Of a stretch of DNA of 64,000 nucleotides, positions 1 through 13,841 are shown piece after piece (positions within the stretch are counted from its first letter, which is position 1; each line of letters opens with the position of its first letter). This DNA is from Daphnia pulex (taxonomy: Eukaryota; Arthropoda; Branchiopoda; Diplostraca; Daphniidae): contig NC_060017.1 in NCBI RefSeq assembly GCF_021134715.1, positions 5,890,001 through 5,954,000 of the forward strand. Reading direction: 5' to 3'. The position numbers and the translations under genes are program-made. Under the pieces are notes generated by a model, which was not told the DNA's origin, made no database searches, and was given only the letters and a program-made list of their open reading frames with translations.

Positions 1-1740
1 GTTAAATCTCCCCAATGACGTGGTGTGAAGTAGTTTAAAGTTTGAGCTGTACCGGAAAACATCTCACCCATCGTTCGCATTGTGCCGTTTCTTTGGTGCT
101 TACTTACTTTTTCCATCTAGTATTTACGTCTCCAAGGAGCCAAATGAAAGAAAATCGAATAACTTTTCTGACAAAACCCAGTGTATCAAATACTACACAA
201 ATGTACTGTTGGAGACCTAAAACATGGAGTTTCATCAGGTGTCATGGACAATTCAGGATTTCAGGTGCCAGGGCGATCACGATGACCAAACATTATCCAT
301 TTGCCAATTTTCCATGTGCAAGAGGCCAGCAAAGGTAAGCCAGTTTGAGTTAATTTGTTTCGGTGTGTATTCCTACTGCTGGCCGACCGCATGGCCAACC
401 CTGTCGTTCACGCTTCAATTTTGAGGGACAGCTTGTCAGGTTATTCTGTTTTCAACGCAATTAAATACGATTAGACAACAAAGACGTGTGTTTTCTGTTT
501 TCAAGAGGCTAGGCTTTTTGTTTCCAAGATCGCTGACATTTTTTCCCCTCTCAGCCCACGAAACTCGTAGCTTATTGAATAATGTTTTCAAACTAGGCTT
601 GATTTGCAGATTTAATTATTGAATTCTTTTCATTTTTTCGGCCCAACCACGAAACGTTCAACAAAGAATGCCTATCATCGTCAGAATGCACCAATTTATG
701 CCTGCTTTCGTCTTGATATTGGATACAAACTATGCCCGAATTCGATGACATGTGGTGGAATGTTACAATAGTTCTTGATTTCTGAGGATGTAATTAGAAC
801 CAGGAATTTAAATTAAGGACTTCGTTATTAAATCATCCCTCTCCGAAAGTTTCAAACTCGATTCCTTGACTTGGGTTTGTTGCTCGACAGTCTCAAACCG
901 AGTACAATGACTAATGTTAGGAAGTAATTACAGCATCGAAGAAGAGAGCCGAAAATTTTCCTAAGAATCGCCATTTCAATTACCCACGTAGGATTCTGCT
1001 GGTCGTTTCCCCCTACAACAGTTACAAACTATACTGTAAGTTTGCTGGGAATTGTTCATTACTGATTCATGCAGAATTAATCCCCGAGTTGAGGGATGGA
1101 TGGATGCTTGGTTACAGAAGAAGTTTCCTTGATTGATACGAATAATGCACTCGTACGTCTACAGACTTTCTGTTCAAATTACAAAGAATTCTTAATCCGA
1201 TAACCAATGCACATGAATAACTAATGCCTACAAGTTACTAGAAAAGGATAGTTCTGCTGCTGCTGCTGTCGCGTTTCTCTGTCGACCTTTTCTCTCTTTT
1301 AAATTTCGGTTGCCATGGCAAAAGTTGTTGGTCTTTTGTGTAACGAATCCATATGTGCCTGCCACTATACCTTCCACATGTCGTCGAGCTTGGTTCATCT
1401 CCGGTCCGTGTTCTCTTTTTCCGCACTAAATATTGCAACGGTTCGCCACCACAAAAGCCAAGACAGGAAATAAGATTATTTTCCGCAAAAGTCCCGCCAT
1501 TCACTTTGGTAGATTGGCGGTAAATGTCTCAAACCACGAATTTCTTTTTAGGACACAGATCTCGTTTTACTATGAGACAGTCAGACTTGGCGTCGGGTCT
1601 GCGCATTCTTTGTTCGGCCTTTCTCGGCATGTAATGGAGGCTGTATAAATATATATGGCAGCAATCGATAAAGAATAATAAAAGAAAAAAAGACCGTCTG
1701 TCGTGTTTTTCAGGGAATTGTCCAGCTGAGGGGGAAGAAA
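1..1740. other. Gene-free stretch
   Basis: No convincing gene is present. The short open frames show no recognisable domain and no consistent splice signals. The stretch is A/T-rich, with a short CTG-type run near 1,255-1,268 and a TATA-rich patch near 1,645-1,660. It lies upstream of the first shared non-coding block. Confidence 0.6.
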
Positions 1741-1744
1741 AAAA

Positions 1745-4700
1745 CCGGCAACAACTTTTGATAACTTTGTACAACCAGCAAAATAGGTTAGACGAACTTG
1801 TCAGAACAGTCCAAGTACGGCCTCTCAAAATTGAATTGATGCGAATGCAGAGGGAGAACAAAAAAAGGGAGTCGCCTTTTCTATACAGCACGTATTTGCT
1901 TTTTATAGAATAACAAGTGTAACTGAAGAAATGACGTAGGCCTCTTTCTTACAGCGCCTGCAGAACAATAGTGAGGAGGAATCTTTTGCATTATGGATGT
2001 TGGGGTCACTTGAGTGGGGACTGATGATGCTATTTTGACTGCCTGAAAAAATAGTCCGCTCGTGAAATTAGATAGTCAAACAAACTTGTTTCATCTTTTC
2101 TATTGCAAAATCAATTAGAGAGAATTTCTTTTTCGGTACTCATCTGTCTCTTTTGTGCGTTTGTCGGTGAACTCTGTTGAATGATGTATAGGCCCAACAG
2201 TTTCTACATGCACAGACAGGCCCATGTCGGCGGTATTCAGCGCATTTCGTCGTCGGAACCAAAGGATCATTACTGCCGGAAGGCTTGTTTCGATTCTTTT
2301 CTTCTTCCCCCCTTTTTTTTCACTGGGTTCCTGCTTTTTCTCCGTCCAGGATCTGAAAAAAAAAAATAGTTTTCATCTCTGTTGTATTTATAGTTTTCAT
2401 CATTCCGGCTATTTTCACGGCATCAGTTCTGGATGAAGATGAAAAACATACTGAATGCAATAGAGAAAAACTCGTCTTCATGCTAGAGTAATGAAGACAA
2501 CGACAGGCATGAAAGAATAGGAACGAAATCCCCCTCTTCTTTACCCGTCTCATTCAGATTCTGCTGATGAGATGGATTATGATGAGATTAGACTCCCCTA
2601 CTGGAGTGGCCATACAATCCAGTGTGGTGGTACGGGAAATTTTCTCTTTCACTTGTAATCCGCAAAGAGTTTCACGGACTTCCATCTCTTTCGATTCAAG
2701 TCCACTCCACTCTTGAATGCGACGAATGGACAGATGAAAGGAATAAGCTGGGTTTCATTATACGTTTTGTTCCCGCTCTAGCGGTTGCCGGTAGATAACG
2801 ACGCTTGCCTGTTTAATGATGTCTTAGCGCACGAACAGGATTGAATTCTTATCAATTTCACTCTTCTATTAAATTCATCTTGTTTTTTTTTCCCTTACTT
2901 TCTCACTAATAAAGCAGTCGACGTAAATATCGTATCATCAATTTTGCGTTTAGACACTTAATCTAATCGGGAAGAAAGAAAAGTGAATACAAGAAATGGC
3001 GGGATTCCAATTGTCCATTTATGCGAATTTTTCTTCACGTTTGATGTTTTTGAGAGGCGAACTGGATATGTCGTAGGCGATTGGTTTTGTGACGTCAACA
3101 GAGTCCTATCATCATCATCATCATTCATTGTTCGTGACAGTCGTATCAGAATGAAATCTTTTGTTTATCCTCTCCGGTTCTTTTCTTTTAACTTTTCTTT
3201 TTTCCTGTCCATTACTCTTTTCGCGTTCATTTGCCATTCAGTAAATTTGTAATGACTTGCTCCTGCTTTGAGTTGCATTACTCACAATGGTGGCGCTGAG
3301 AAAGATAAAAGCTTACTAGTAAAGTAAAGTGAATGTTTTCAATCTTGATGCCTGGTATGAATGGAGCCAGCGGAAGCGCCAAAATAGCAACGGGCTATTT
3401 CTTTTTTCCCTTCTATACGCATAGCTAGAGTAAACATAGTCCCAGATATGTCAATAGCTGATGCCCTATGGGGCTCCTGCTGCTCCCCTTTTTTTTATTA
3501 TTATTATTATTCTGGGAACTGCGTGTGTCTGCGTTGCAAGAATGTCGCACACTGCAGTCGACCTTTTCCAAGACATTGATTTTTTATTTTATGTCTCCCG
3601 TTATTCGAGTTGCCGGTCCACCTGCCTTTCCACACTATGAAGCCCTCGGCTTATTCAGTCAGACGTGAGACGAATGAATATTTTATTTACCCCCTGAATT
3701 TTATGTGGAATGTTGTTTAATTTTTGAACGCCATCGATTTACGACTCTTCGAAATGTCAGTCGCCTGACAGTTCTGGATTTTTTTTTTCGTTCCAGTGTC
3801 AGAAAAACTGAATGGTGGGCGTCAGTCAACATTTCAGGGTCTGAATCCTCTTCTTTCTCGCGTTCAAGTGGAAATAACGGAAATGATTTAATATGTAACT
3901 CTACTCTCAGTCTTGTTTCTCACCGCAAAGATACGTGTCAGTCCTGTGATTATGCTCTTGACGGTAGCACAAGCACAAAGAGAAATATTCCAATGGGATT
4001 TTTCTTTTTGTTGTATTCCGACGAACTTGTTGGATATGTACCGTGCTCAAACGCATCGTTTTATGTAGTGCTGTAGTCAAGATCGATAATTCCAATTAAT
4101 TTTTCCCCGAAGTGTAAAATTGCCCACTTCATATTGCGTCTTAACATTTGATACCCAACATAAACTTAAGCCGATTGTATGTCAGCGCTCGCCGTACTCT
4201 GACGATTTTGAGGCTCTTTTTTTTATTGCTTAAATTTCCACCACTGTCTATTTTGGTGTTTATTGAATATTCTCGATCGATGGAATCAACAATCTCGCAG
4301 CCACCCTTTACTCGACAGCACCTCAATTTGAAGTTCCCAGAACCGTTTGAGCGCGTTGGAGGAGGGAAAAGTTCAAATGAATTTCCGCAATCTGGACAAT
4401 TTTTATTGTTATTTGCTTAGCAACATCGGATGAAGCCTAGTGTGATTTTCTTCGATTTCACAGCCACTTTTCATTTGATTGAGGGACTTGTTCCGTCAAT
4501 CTTACTGTTTTTTGTTTTTTGTTTTGTTTTTTTTTGTTTTTTATTTTATTGCGGGCATGGTATTAAAACAGTTGGCTTCTCTAAGAGGAATTTTTCCGTT
4601 TGTTACTTTTGGCCACTTTTGGTTACAGTCGTTTTCGCGCTTAAGGAATACAAAATACCAAGTTCCAAGGCCTACCATTTTTTTGTTTGGTAGTCAGAAG

Positions 4701-7050
4701 AAAATACGGTTTTAAGTATTTTGTGAAATCGCATTCGGCGTTCAATGCTGAGATTAAGAGGATGGAAACAAAGTCAGCGATCATGCACGGCCGGCAGTGG
4801 ACCGTAGCGCGTGAATTGATTGAAGGCGGTCCGGATGAGCCGGAGTACACATGCGTGTGGCTGGGATGCACTTCGAATTGAAAAAAAAGCACACCCCGGA
4901 ATCAAGTGAAATCAAGGTACAGTGTGTTGACTGTTGACAGTTGACCTCAGTGAATGCAACCTAACTCACCGCAGCCTTGGCATCTGAGAATAGGCTCACA
5001 AAGTTCCTTTTGATGTGAGAACAATAATTCGTTAACTTATTAATCGACACTAGGATTAACAATTGATTTGATTGTACTGGTTCCACGCTGCACAATTGCC
5101 GATTGATTCCGACGAATCAAACAACTTGGCGCAGGTGTCGTTTCGGTCGCACCGAGATACTTTTTTGTCGTCATTCACCCGTTTTCTTTCTATCGAATTC
5201 TTTCTTCACGAGGCACAATAATGATGGAACTTTTTCGAGCCTGACCGAGCAAGTCTAGGTAATATTGAAAGCTGAATTGTAAATTACTTGTACGGTTGAT
5301 TCTCTTTTTACTTTGTTGCTTTTTCAGTTTTCCATTCATGTTTTTCCTTAGATTCGATCGATTCGATCAACAAAAACATGATTTTTTGACGAACCGGAAA
5401 CTCCTTGTTTGCGTGTAATATTTCCGTTCCACTCGGTTTTGTCTTGTTTGTCTCGAGTCAATGCTAAGATGCCATGGCGTTGCGTTCTAAAAATAAAATG
5501 GCAGACGCATGTGAATTTGAACGATTCGTACCTTTTGACGTTGCGACATTTTCCATTTCTTTGTCAGTGATAGATTATATCCCTCTATAATCTTTCAGCA
5601 TTAGTGAAGTCGAAGGACTCGTTTTCTTCCGACTTTTTCCTTCACGTTTTTTTTCCCGGAAATCCCATTGGGTATTTTTGTTGTCATCTGTGAAATGTAC
5701 AGGAGATTAAGAGTTTGTTTGGATTTAAATGGATGCGGGAAAATTGAGAAAAAGGTCTCCAAGGCACTGTTGGTCAATGTCTGACGTCAGTCTTCTGCAT
5801 TATCGGCTGGGAACAAAGAGATCCATTTCAAATACAGTCATTCCGCTGATCCGAGTCGTCTGTACGGTTGATTGCATCATTCGAACATCACGTTTGTCTA
5901 CCCAAGTGTTGCCAAGCCAACAATCGCAACGTGACACACACACAACCGATCGCTTGAATAAATCAGAATAAACACCCAACACGATTTCAAATGTAGGTCT
6001 CAGGATCGTAATTCATGCAAGGCCAATTTGATAGCTGCACTGCTGCCTCCGAACGGAATTTGGCCGGAACAGCACACTGTGATTTCTGATTGAAATTTTG
6101 CGAGTCGAAGCGCCCGAAATAGGAAATGGTTGGCATGTCCTTGTCAATCCCGAATTCCTGCCGCCTGCCGCCAAGTTGTCATAATGGGATTCAAAATAGC
6201 GTGGCAGTCGGTCAAATGACGCATTTTGACGGAGCGACCTTATTCAGTGCTGGCCAAGACTGGGGAACCATATAGCAATTGAGAGTTGTACGGCGAAGCT
6301 CACAAGTACTTGCATATCGTTATAGTCCCAGCTTCTTTGACTATATGGATATACAGGAGCCTTGAAATAAGCTTCGTGCGTGTTTGCTTCCATGTGTCAT
6401 AATCGCCGGCACACCAACTGGCGAAGGCAATCTCTTCTTTTTGTAAACTCTTCCCTACTACTACAGAAACTGGCACACTGTATGTATAACGGTTCGATAT
6501 TTTGGTTGGTAAACACAACACCCGATACAACAACGCGTAGTATGAGTTGTGTATGCTAAAACAAAAAGACTATCTCAAATAACGTTTCCATGGCAACTAT
6601 TGTTTTTGTATCCCTTTTTCTATAAAACGCTTTAGTTGCCATTGCACATTTGTGTCCATTCTCCTCCTGTCATAAACTTAAACTGAATGATGCGCAGCAG
6701 GAACACTGTTTCTTTTATACACCGAATGTGTCAAGTGGAGCTGTTGAGATTTGCTGAAACTTGTGTTTTCGCCCAGAAGGAGGGTTTGGCCCTGCGTTCG
6801 TCTCTTCTTAGAATCGCGGTGACACTCGTCATGAACGGAGTTAATAGACAACGACATCCTGACATAACTAGGAAGTCGCTGACAATCAACCAGCAATTCG
6901 ACGTCTAAGTTAGACGGATGGACCTGGTCGCGGTTGCGACGGGCTTTTCTGTGGTATTCGCCATATTTTTTGGCAAGGATGTTGGATCTCATCCGAGTAT
7001 GGCAGGCATTGAGAATCGTTGGAGAGAAGCCTAAACGGGGATTATGTAAG
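1745..7050. repeat. Copy A of a collinear duplicated non-coding block
   Basis: This region shares a series of short conserved islands, in the same order and orientation, with 12.9-23.8 kb. Islands seen by eye in A and B: 1,821-1,838 with 12,950-12,966; 2,677-2,743 with 14,292-14,356; 3,077-3,097 with 14,688-14,708; 3,671-3,699 with 15,425-15,452; 3,795-3,843 with 15,574-15,623; 4,268-4,294 with 16,044-16,070 (25/27 identical); 4,821-4,839 with 16,828-16,846 (19/19); 5,863-5,895 with 18,043-18,075 (31/33); 6,087-6,110 with 18,306-18,329; 6,975-7,035 with 23,761-23,818. The A-to-B offset grows steadily from about 11.1 to 12.2 kb, then jumps to 16.8 kb. That pattern fits an old duplication with later insertions. 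No shared reading frame was found, so the islands look regulatory rather than coding; this is inference. Confidence 0.65.
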
Positions 7051-8342
7051 CAAAGAGCTTGTCACACTGTCAAATTACCGTTAGTGACTAAGTGAGCGAC
7101 GGTTCGATTTCGTTTCCCTTTTTAAAAAGTATCGCATTTCATTTTCCCGTTTAAAAAGTATTAAATTTCATTTCACTCGTCGCCACTTATAGCATGTTGT
7201 CCACTACTCGTCGACATGGTAAAAGTTTAAAGATTGCGAACCAAAAGAGAAGAGGCAAGACGTGTGCTGCATATTGCTTTTTCCATTCAAGTCGTGTTGC
7301 TTGGCAACGATGGCCTCGTTTTCTTTTTTGTTATTTGCACTAGTAACAGACTTGAATCGTCTCTATTCTTAATCTTGACGCTTGTCTTGTGTAACGTTTG
7401 TTATCGACTTCACAGATGTGTCGGTGTGTCATATTTGCGTCGCATTCGCACTAACAAGGCTCAAGTAGCTATTGTGTCTCATTTGAAAGAAGTTGCACGC
7501 TTGTCCTCTCGTCTTATTTGTCGTTTGTATGCTACACTTCTGTCCCCAATCCAAGTTAACTATTCTTTCTTCGGAATCTCTTACGTGTTTCCGGTTGGAA
7601 CTAGTAGTAAACCACCTTTGAATGATGAAGTGTACACAGCGTAGGAAACGGAGCAAAGCTACTTATGGCGTATGCTGAATATATATGTAGCAGGTACGCG
7701 ACACGCACGAAAAACCGGAATCATCGATCCATGTTCCAGTTTAATTCTGTACGGCAGAATGAAAGAGATCAGGATCGTGATTGAAAATATTGTCGGTAAT
7801 GTTTTTTTCTTCTACGTTAGATTCGTGGGTGTCCTTGTCCATTCAGCTGATTCATATCGCATCTTTTTTTTTTGAAAGAATTTTATTTTTGTATGTAGAA
7901 AAATGAAAGGGAGAAAATATTCAAAGCAAATCCTGTTTTTTTCCTTCCGGATTGGTAGCGGAGCGACTAGTTCGTGGTTGTTGAAGAATAAATGCTACAT
8001 GGCTCAGGACGACCAGTGATGTATTAATGCAAGTGTTAGTTACAGCGTCTGCGTTTAAATATGCGTAACTGAAGTATGTTACTGGTGTCTGGCGCCGGTA
8101 CCGGTAAACCGCTTATAAATTTTTTCCCCCCACGAATCCGGCTAAAACTATTCATGCATTAATAATTTCTGTATCGCTAACTTCATCGCGAAACCGTCTT
8201 CAAAGAGAAGCGTATATATATAGTGTTCTTTCATTTCTGGCGCTCTTTGGAGGCACTCGTGTTATGATGCTGTTTCCTTGCGTGATTCTCCCTAATTGGC
8301 AATTACGCAACGTCACTGCGACACTCAACTAGTTGGGCATCG

Positions 8343-8373
<31 letters not shown>

Positions 8374-11300
8374 CACACATGAGATGAGACGTGATTGAGA
8401 AATTTACATTTTATTTGTGTTTTTTAAATGATATCCCCTTCATTCTTTATTTTTCGTCGCTAAAAAAAAAGTCAGACACGTGATTCTATTTTTAGCCACA
8501 AAGTCAACAAACAACAGAAACTGCTTATTTTTTTAATCATCTCGAGCATCTGCTTAAATGACGAGCCCTTCAGCAGCGGCTTGGTGAGATGGTATCGAAT
8601 CAATCACGATGCTAGAGCCATCATTTCCGCCCAGCCACAAAATCAATCATGCAATATGATTGAGACCCGAGTCTTGGCGATACGATCAATGTTCCGCCAA
8701 CCAAAACTGGTCAAAATAAAGTGGAATCGATTCTTCTTCTCGCGAGTTAAACGGTGAAATTTGCCATCTGAACCGTCTGGCTTGACACGTCTGGGCTTTG
8801 GGTGACGTCCAGTTTCAGCCATCAAAGGCTAGGATTTACAGGGAATAAAATTGCTTTTTACTTCTTTGCGGTTTGATTAAGTGGCGGGCGGGCGGGCTTG
8901 CTGATTGCTGGAAACGAGCCAGTTCGTATATTTTCGAGTTAAAGTTCCCCAAAACATTTCAACTTTTTTTTTTCTGGTTTGAGGGAAAATGTAAGCAGAC
9001 TGCGGTCGATATACTTTAATCAATTGGTATTATACATTTCAAGAACGAGTTTGCTGTTTAGCATCTGGATGTCCGTCTTATGGTATAATATGTAATTATA
9101 CCAAACGAACTTGATCAGATTTCCCTTGTGTGCGGGTTCTTCCTTTTTCCCCCCGAAACCGATGCTTTCCTACACAGACACACACATAATATGGCGCAGC
9201 GCTATATAGATCGGTTGAGTAAACGAGAGAAAATGACAAAACCTTCTTGCCGAGAGACCTGTCGGGCTGTCGGCTAATACGAAACAGACATCATCTTTTC
9301 ATCTGCCAGCTACCGCAGCTGGGTGATCTCATTTTCTTTGCGTCAACCTCAGCACTAGACTCTTTTTTTTTTTGTCTCACTTCATCCTCGGCATTTTTTT
9401 CAGTGATAAATTCTCCGTGATTAAACTAAATTCCTGGGTCGACTTGTCACGTAAATTTTGTGCTGTATAATACCAACGCTTGCCGTATATTATACTGTGC
9501 GTAGAAGAAGCTTGTAAAGCTCTTTTAACCCATACTTCTCACAGCCTCTTCTATTTGATTAGTTTAGGACCTCTGGTAATCATTTTTCTTTGTTGGTTTT
9601 AGCGAACTCCATTTTCATACGAGTAACAAGTTTTTTGTGTTTATTCTTTTTTTTTCGCATCTTTTCGTCGCGCAATAGAAAATAGGGAAATGCCAGTAGA
9701 TTGAGGCACGATGGAGAAACGTACGAACATGTTTGAAGACGTTTCCTGTGCTTAAATGGATTAGGAATCAGCAGCCATCGCAACTTGAGGCTTGCTACGT
9801 ATAACCGTTGTAGATGAATAAGCCAAGGCGCATTCGAGACAATTTGGGAGGGGGCAAACAACCAGCAGAGAAGCTCAGGTAGACTACGTAATACCTTGTA
9901 CTTTGGCGAAACTTTGTCATTTCTAGCAGCGGCTACCTTCTCTGTATATTAAATACCTTTGTGGAGGTACTGTACAGGAGCAGCAGTAGATGCACATCAA
10001 AGTGAATAGTTTCGTTACTCCTCCAGTTTCGCCGTCGTCGTCGTCGTCGTCGTCGACGTAACTGGCAAGTGCGCAGAAAGCGGGTAATAACTTTCGGGTG
10101 CTTTGCTCTGAATGCGACGTTCCCGCATGCACGCATCATCGCCATGCCTTCAAGTACCCACACCACGGCTATTCAGGCAAGAAAATAAAGCCTTTAAAGA
10201 GAAAAATTAGTTGACGGTTATTATATACCTTTTGCGTTTCTCAATTTTTTTCCTATTTCTCAGTCGACCGGGTGGTTAACTAGAAACAGTTAAACCTTCA
10301 ACAGCAGTAACATTAGCTCTGTCGATTTATCTTTCTTTCTTTGACTTCTTGCTGCTGTCATTAAAGCTTCTTGGACTTGAAACCGGCCAATCAAGATGCC
10401 CGTGTTTGGCGTCCTTTCCGCTTAGTTTGTTTCGTCACTTGCAATTTACACGCTGTTCCGAAGCACCCACTAATGTCGTCAGACTGTTCTGCTATCTGAC
10501 TGCCATTCAAAGCATTAACACACGCATGCACGTCTCATAATCATCCATGTTATACCAATGCTCGTCATTGGTCCGAATGCGATGTCCGACGATGCGTGTA
10601 GCGTCCGCCAAGTGGTTGGCTGCAGGGAATTCAATGTCGGGATTCTGATTCGGTGGGAACACGAATGACATTTGCTTTACAGTAGAGTTTCTATGCAAGC
10701 ATGGGAAACTTAATTTCGACTTGGTGTTTCTCGACCCTGGAGGCTGAAAAGTGTGTAAACCCAAGTGTAATCAAAGTGACAGAATCAAGTGACATGATTC
10801 CGTGCTGATATCTTGTAAAACGCCATCTCTTATAACGATCTTTACTTTGGCAAATGTCAGCCGTCTCGGAGTTGCAAATGGGAAAAGATAGCAACAACTC
10901 TGGTGTCGAGACGGTAGACTCGTGTGTTTCTCTGTTGTCACTCCCGTTTGTCACTCCCGTTTAAATTGGTCGCCCCTTTGGTAGATTTTCCTATGCCTCG
11001 TCAGCGGGGTGTTGGAAAGAGCTTAATCAGCGGGGCTTTTCGCTGGGTTGTTGAGCTTGTAATTGACCTTTTGGGATTTTAAAAAGTCTTAGCGCTAACG
11101 CTGTTGGATGGCTCGCGTCATTCACGATGAAGATTCATTAATGCGGCCTGTTTTTCGGATGATTTGAGTTTGAGAACTCTTGAGGTAAAGGGGTCCGCCT
11201 TCTACTCAGCCGAGTAACGAGATTCCATCAAACGGGTTGCGACAGATCGAAGGAAAGACGGCTGATGAATCTAATCAGCAAGTATGCAAAAATCGTAAAG

Positions 11301-12890
11301 CAGATGACAATTACGCCCCCACCTTTTTGTAACACAGCGATCTGTCAGCACTTGCGACATCTCGACAATTTGTTCATTCACAATTTCCCTCGGCTGTCCA
11401 CATTTCTGAAATATTCCTGGAAACATTAATGTAAATCATTTTGAAACGCCACATTCATTCTTGACTGTTTATACCGTGAGTACCAAACACATGGCGGTAC
11501 TTTTGAAAAAAAAAAAAAAAAAATTACTTTAATACTTTTGAAAAAGTAATTCTCTCCAACACGTGTAAGGCCGACAGAAAGGCGGATCTGACAAGTGCCG
11601 TTTTCGACTTCCGCCAATCTTCTTCATTGCGTTGAAAGTAGAATTATTTTATTTGGGCACTTGTGATCCGATCACGTGGAAAATAGGAACTTTGTCCAAA
11701 TAGGTCTTGATTTCATCAACGTTAAAAAAAAAATGTAAATAAATTAGTAAAGACGTGTTTTGTTCATTCCGTCATTGGATTGCCGCCCAAACAATCTATA
11801 AGTTGATTTGCGCGTCAGACTTTTGCGCTGTTGACTTGAGCGATGAAATTTCAGCTTTGAAGAGGGGCGACGACGAAGTTACCGGAGAAATCACCGAAAG
11901 CTTTTCCCGACTCCCTTTGATTCACAGCCTTGCTGCCCTCGTCATATTCAAACTGGTTTCCAATGATGGGCGCTTTAAATACATCGGGAATGGCTTCAGG
12001 TTCGTCGGAATGTTTTTATTTTTCAAAATCACTTCGTAGAAAAGGACGTTGGGGTATTAACTGCTGAGCAATAAGTCCCTTGATTGGAATGAGAATAGTG
12101 CACGCTGTACAAGAATACATCTGCCCCTTGATATCTTCGGTGAGTTGCCAAAAGAACCTCATATCTTCTTCTTCTCCGGTCTAATAATCGGTAAACATGA
12201 ATAACACATGTGTATGCACTCGCCGCTCGAAAAGAAGCTCACAAATCGCTTGCGTCTTCAAATATGAATATCTGTACTTATGTAAGGAGCATGCGGGCAG
12301 CTGTGTAGTGGTCTGGCTTTGTATAATCCTTCGATGAGTGGGTTCAAGTTCAGGGTGGTATGAATCTCTCAATAGAGACGTCTTTCTCCCCCTTTACTCT
12401 CTCCTTTCCTTATCCCGTTCATCTAGTCTGTCTGTGTGTGTGTGTTTGTATGTAACACAACGTTATGTGCGTCTACTCGTGTTTAATTTGTCCGCACAAC
12501 AAATTCGGCTATTTGCGCAGCATAAACACGGTGAAATGTTGTTGTCGAGCTCGTCGGAACGATAAAGTTCCAACCTTCTCCGTCTCTGGTGTCACTTGTT
12601 GTAGCAACCAGTGCTAAGCGGACCACCCACAAATGTTGGGAAAAGGTTAAGCTGTACGATAACAACTCGACGTTGGAGTCTGTCGGCGAAAAAGTAAAAT
12701 AAAACAGCATATATAGAGGCATGTGGGTCCCAATTTATTATCAAGGGTTTTTGTGCGCTGCACTTGCATGCCTAATACAGGTTGTAAGTTACGGGATCGA
12801 TCGATAAAAAGTTCCGACTAGGACTATAGGCATCGACCGAGTCGGAGAAAACCCAACAACAACAACGCAACTTTGAACTTTTGTAGCACA
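7051..12890. other. Gene-free stretch with simple repeats
   Basis: No gene is recognised. It contains a poly(A) run at about 8,350-8,373, a GTC trinucleotide repeat at 10,033-10,055, and a poly(A) run at about 11,506-11,523. Open frames such as 11,755-12,039 lack domain similarity and splice context. Confidence 0.55.
10033..10055. repeat. (GTC)n microsatellite
   Basis: About seven to eight tandem GTC units are visible. They inflate overlapping open frames on the minus strand (Asp-rich or Arg-rich runs) that should not be taken as genes. Confidence 0.9.
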
Positions 12891-13333
12891 GTACGTGTAC
12901 ATCAAACAAGAATGGGTTAGACTAACTTTCTAAAACACGTCAACTCAGGCTCCTCAAATTGAATTGCAGACGGACAAAGGTCTTTTTTTTTTTTTTTTTT
13001 TTTTTCTCTCGTGAAGAACTCGCGGTGTGCGTCCGTATGCACAGCCAGTCGTACCAATTCTCAGAGCTGTCCTGGAGATACCGACTGACCTGTCAAAGTA
13101 GGGTACCCGACAAATGAATCTTTGATACCGATGCTTATATGACCGGTTTGAATTATTCGTATTTGAACCTTGGAGATGCTACTCTATACTTATGGGGCAT
13201 ATTTTTGTGTGTTGTGTGTGAGATTCAGCTCTTGGAAGATTGGTTCGTCTTACTGTCTCTTACCTTTTGCCTGCCATCAAACAAAGCAACATCAATTATT
13301 CCCCCTTTTATCGATTTTCTGAGCAAACTTAAT

Positions 13334-13841
13334 CAGTGATGTGCACGTCAACGGGATTTGTTGACGTACCAAAAAAACGTAGAAGTCATACGTATTTTAA
13401 AAGTACTACGTAATAAGTCAAAAAAAAACGTCAACGTAACGTAAATTTTTTCATACTTCAAACGTATGACGTTACGTCACATATACATCATTACATTATT
13501 TATTGCTATTGCCCATAATATACACAGATTGCATTTGGAAAAAATAAGAATGAAAATTAAACATGGAGGGCTATTTTTAGAAGAATTAAAATTTAATAAA
13601 TTTAAAATGGCAGACGAATTTTCGCAAAGCAAATGTTGCCAAATTTTTAAAATTGTTTCTTGACTTTTACGGTAAACTCATAACTGGACTTTTTTACACG
13701 TCAAAAGTATACGTAAAAAGTCAGTATTTTTTTTCACTTACGTAGAAGTCACCGTAAACTTCAAAAACAAGGAAAATTGACGTAACGTACGACGTAACGT
13801 CAAATTTTCGAATAAGTCACCGTATGACGTGCACATCACTG
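13334..13841. mobile_element. Non-autonomous hAT-like MITE with intact TIRs and 8-bp TSD
   Basis: The element begins CAGTGATGTGCACGTCA and ends with the reverse complement of that sequence, so the terminal inverted repeats are at least 17 bp. It is flanked by a perfect 8-bp direct repeat, AACTTAAT, at 13,326-13,333 and 13,842-13,849. An 8-bp duplication and CAGTG-type ends are hallmarks of the hAT superfamily. The 508-bp body has no transposase. Its outer parts are full of ACGTA and TGACGT motifs in both orientations, and the middle is A/T-rich. The perfect target duplication suggests fairly recent insertion. A 65-codon open frame inside (13,466-13,663) is not similar to any transposase I know. 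Confidence 0.93.

Noticed and set aside
3705-4076. 123-codon open frame on the plus strand
   Set aside because: Low-complexity Phe/Ser-rich translation, no domain, no splice context; it lies in the duplicated non-coding block and is not open in the other copy.
11755-12039. 94-codon open frame that looks moderately protein-like
   Set aside because: No known motif, no supporting start context or neighbouring exons; length is within chance for this window.
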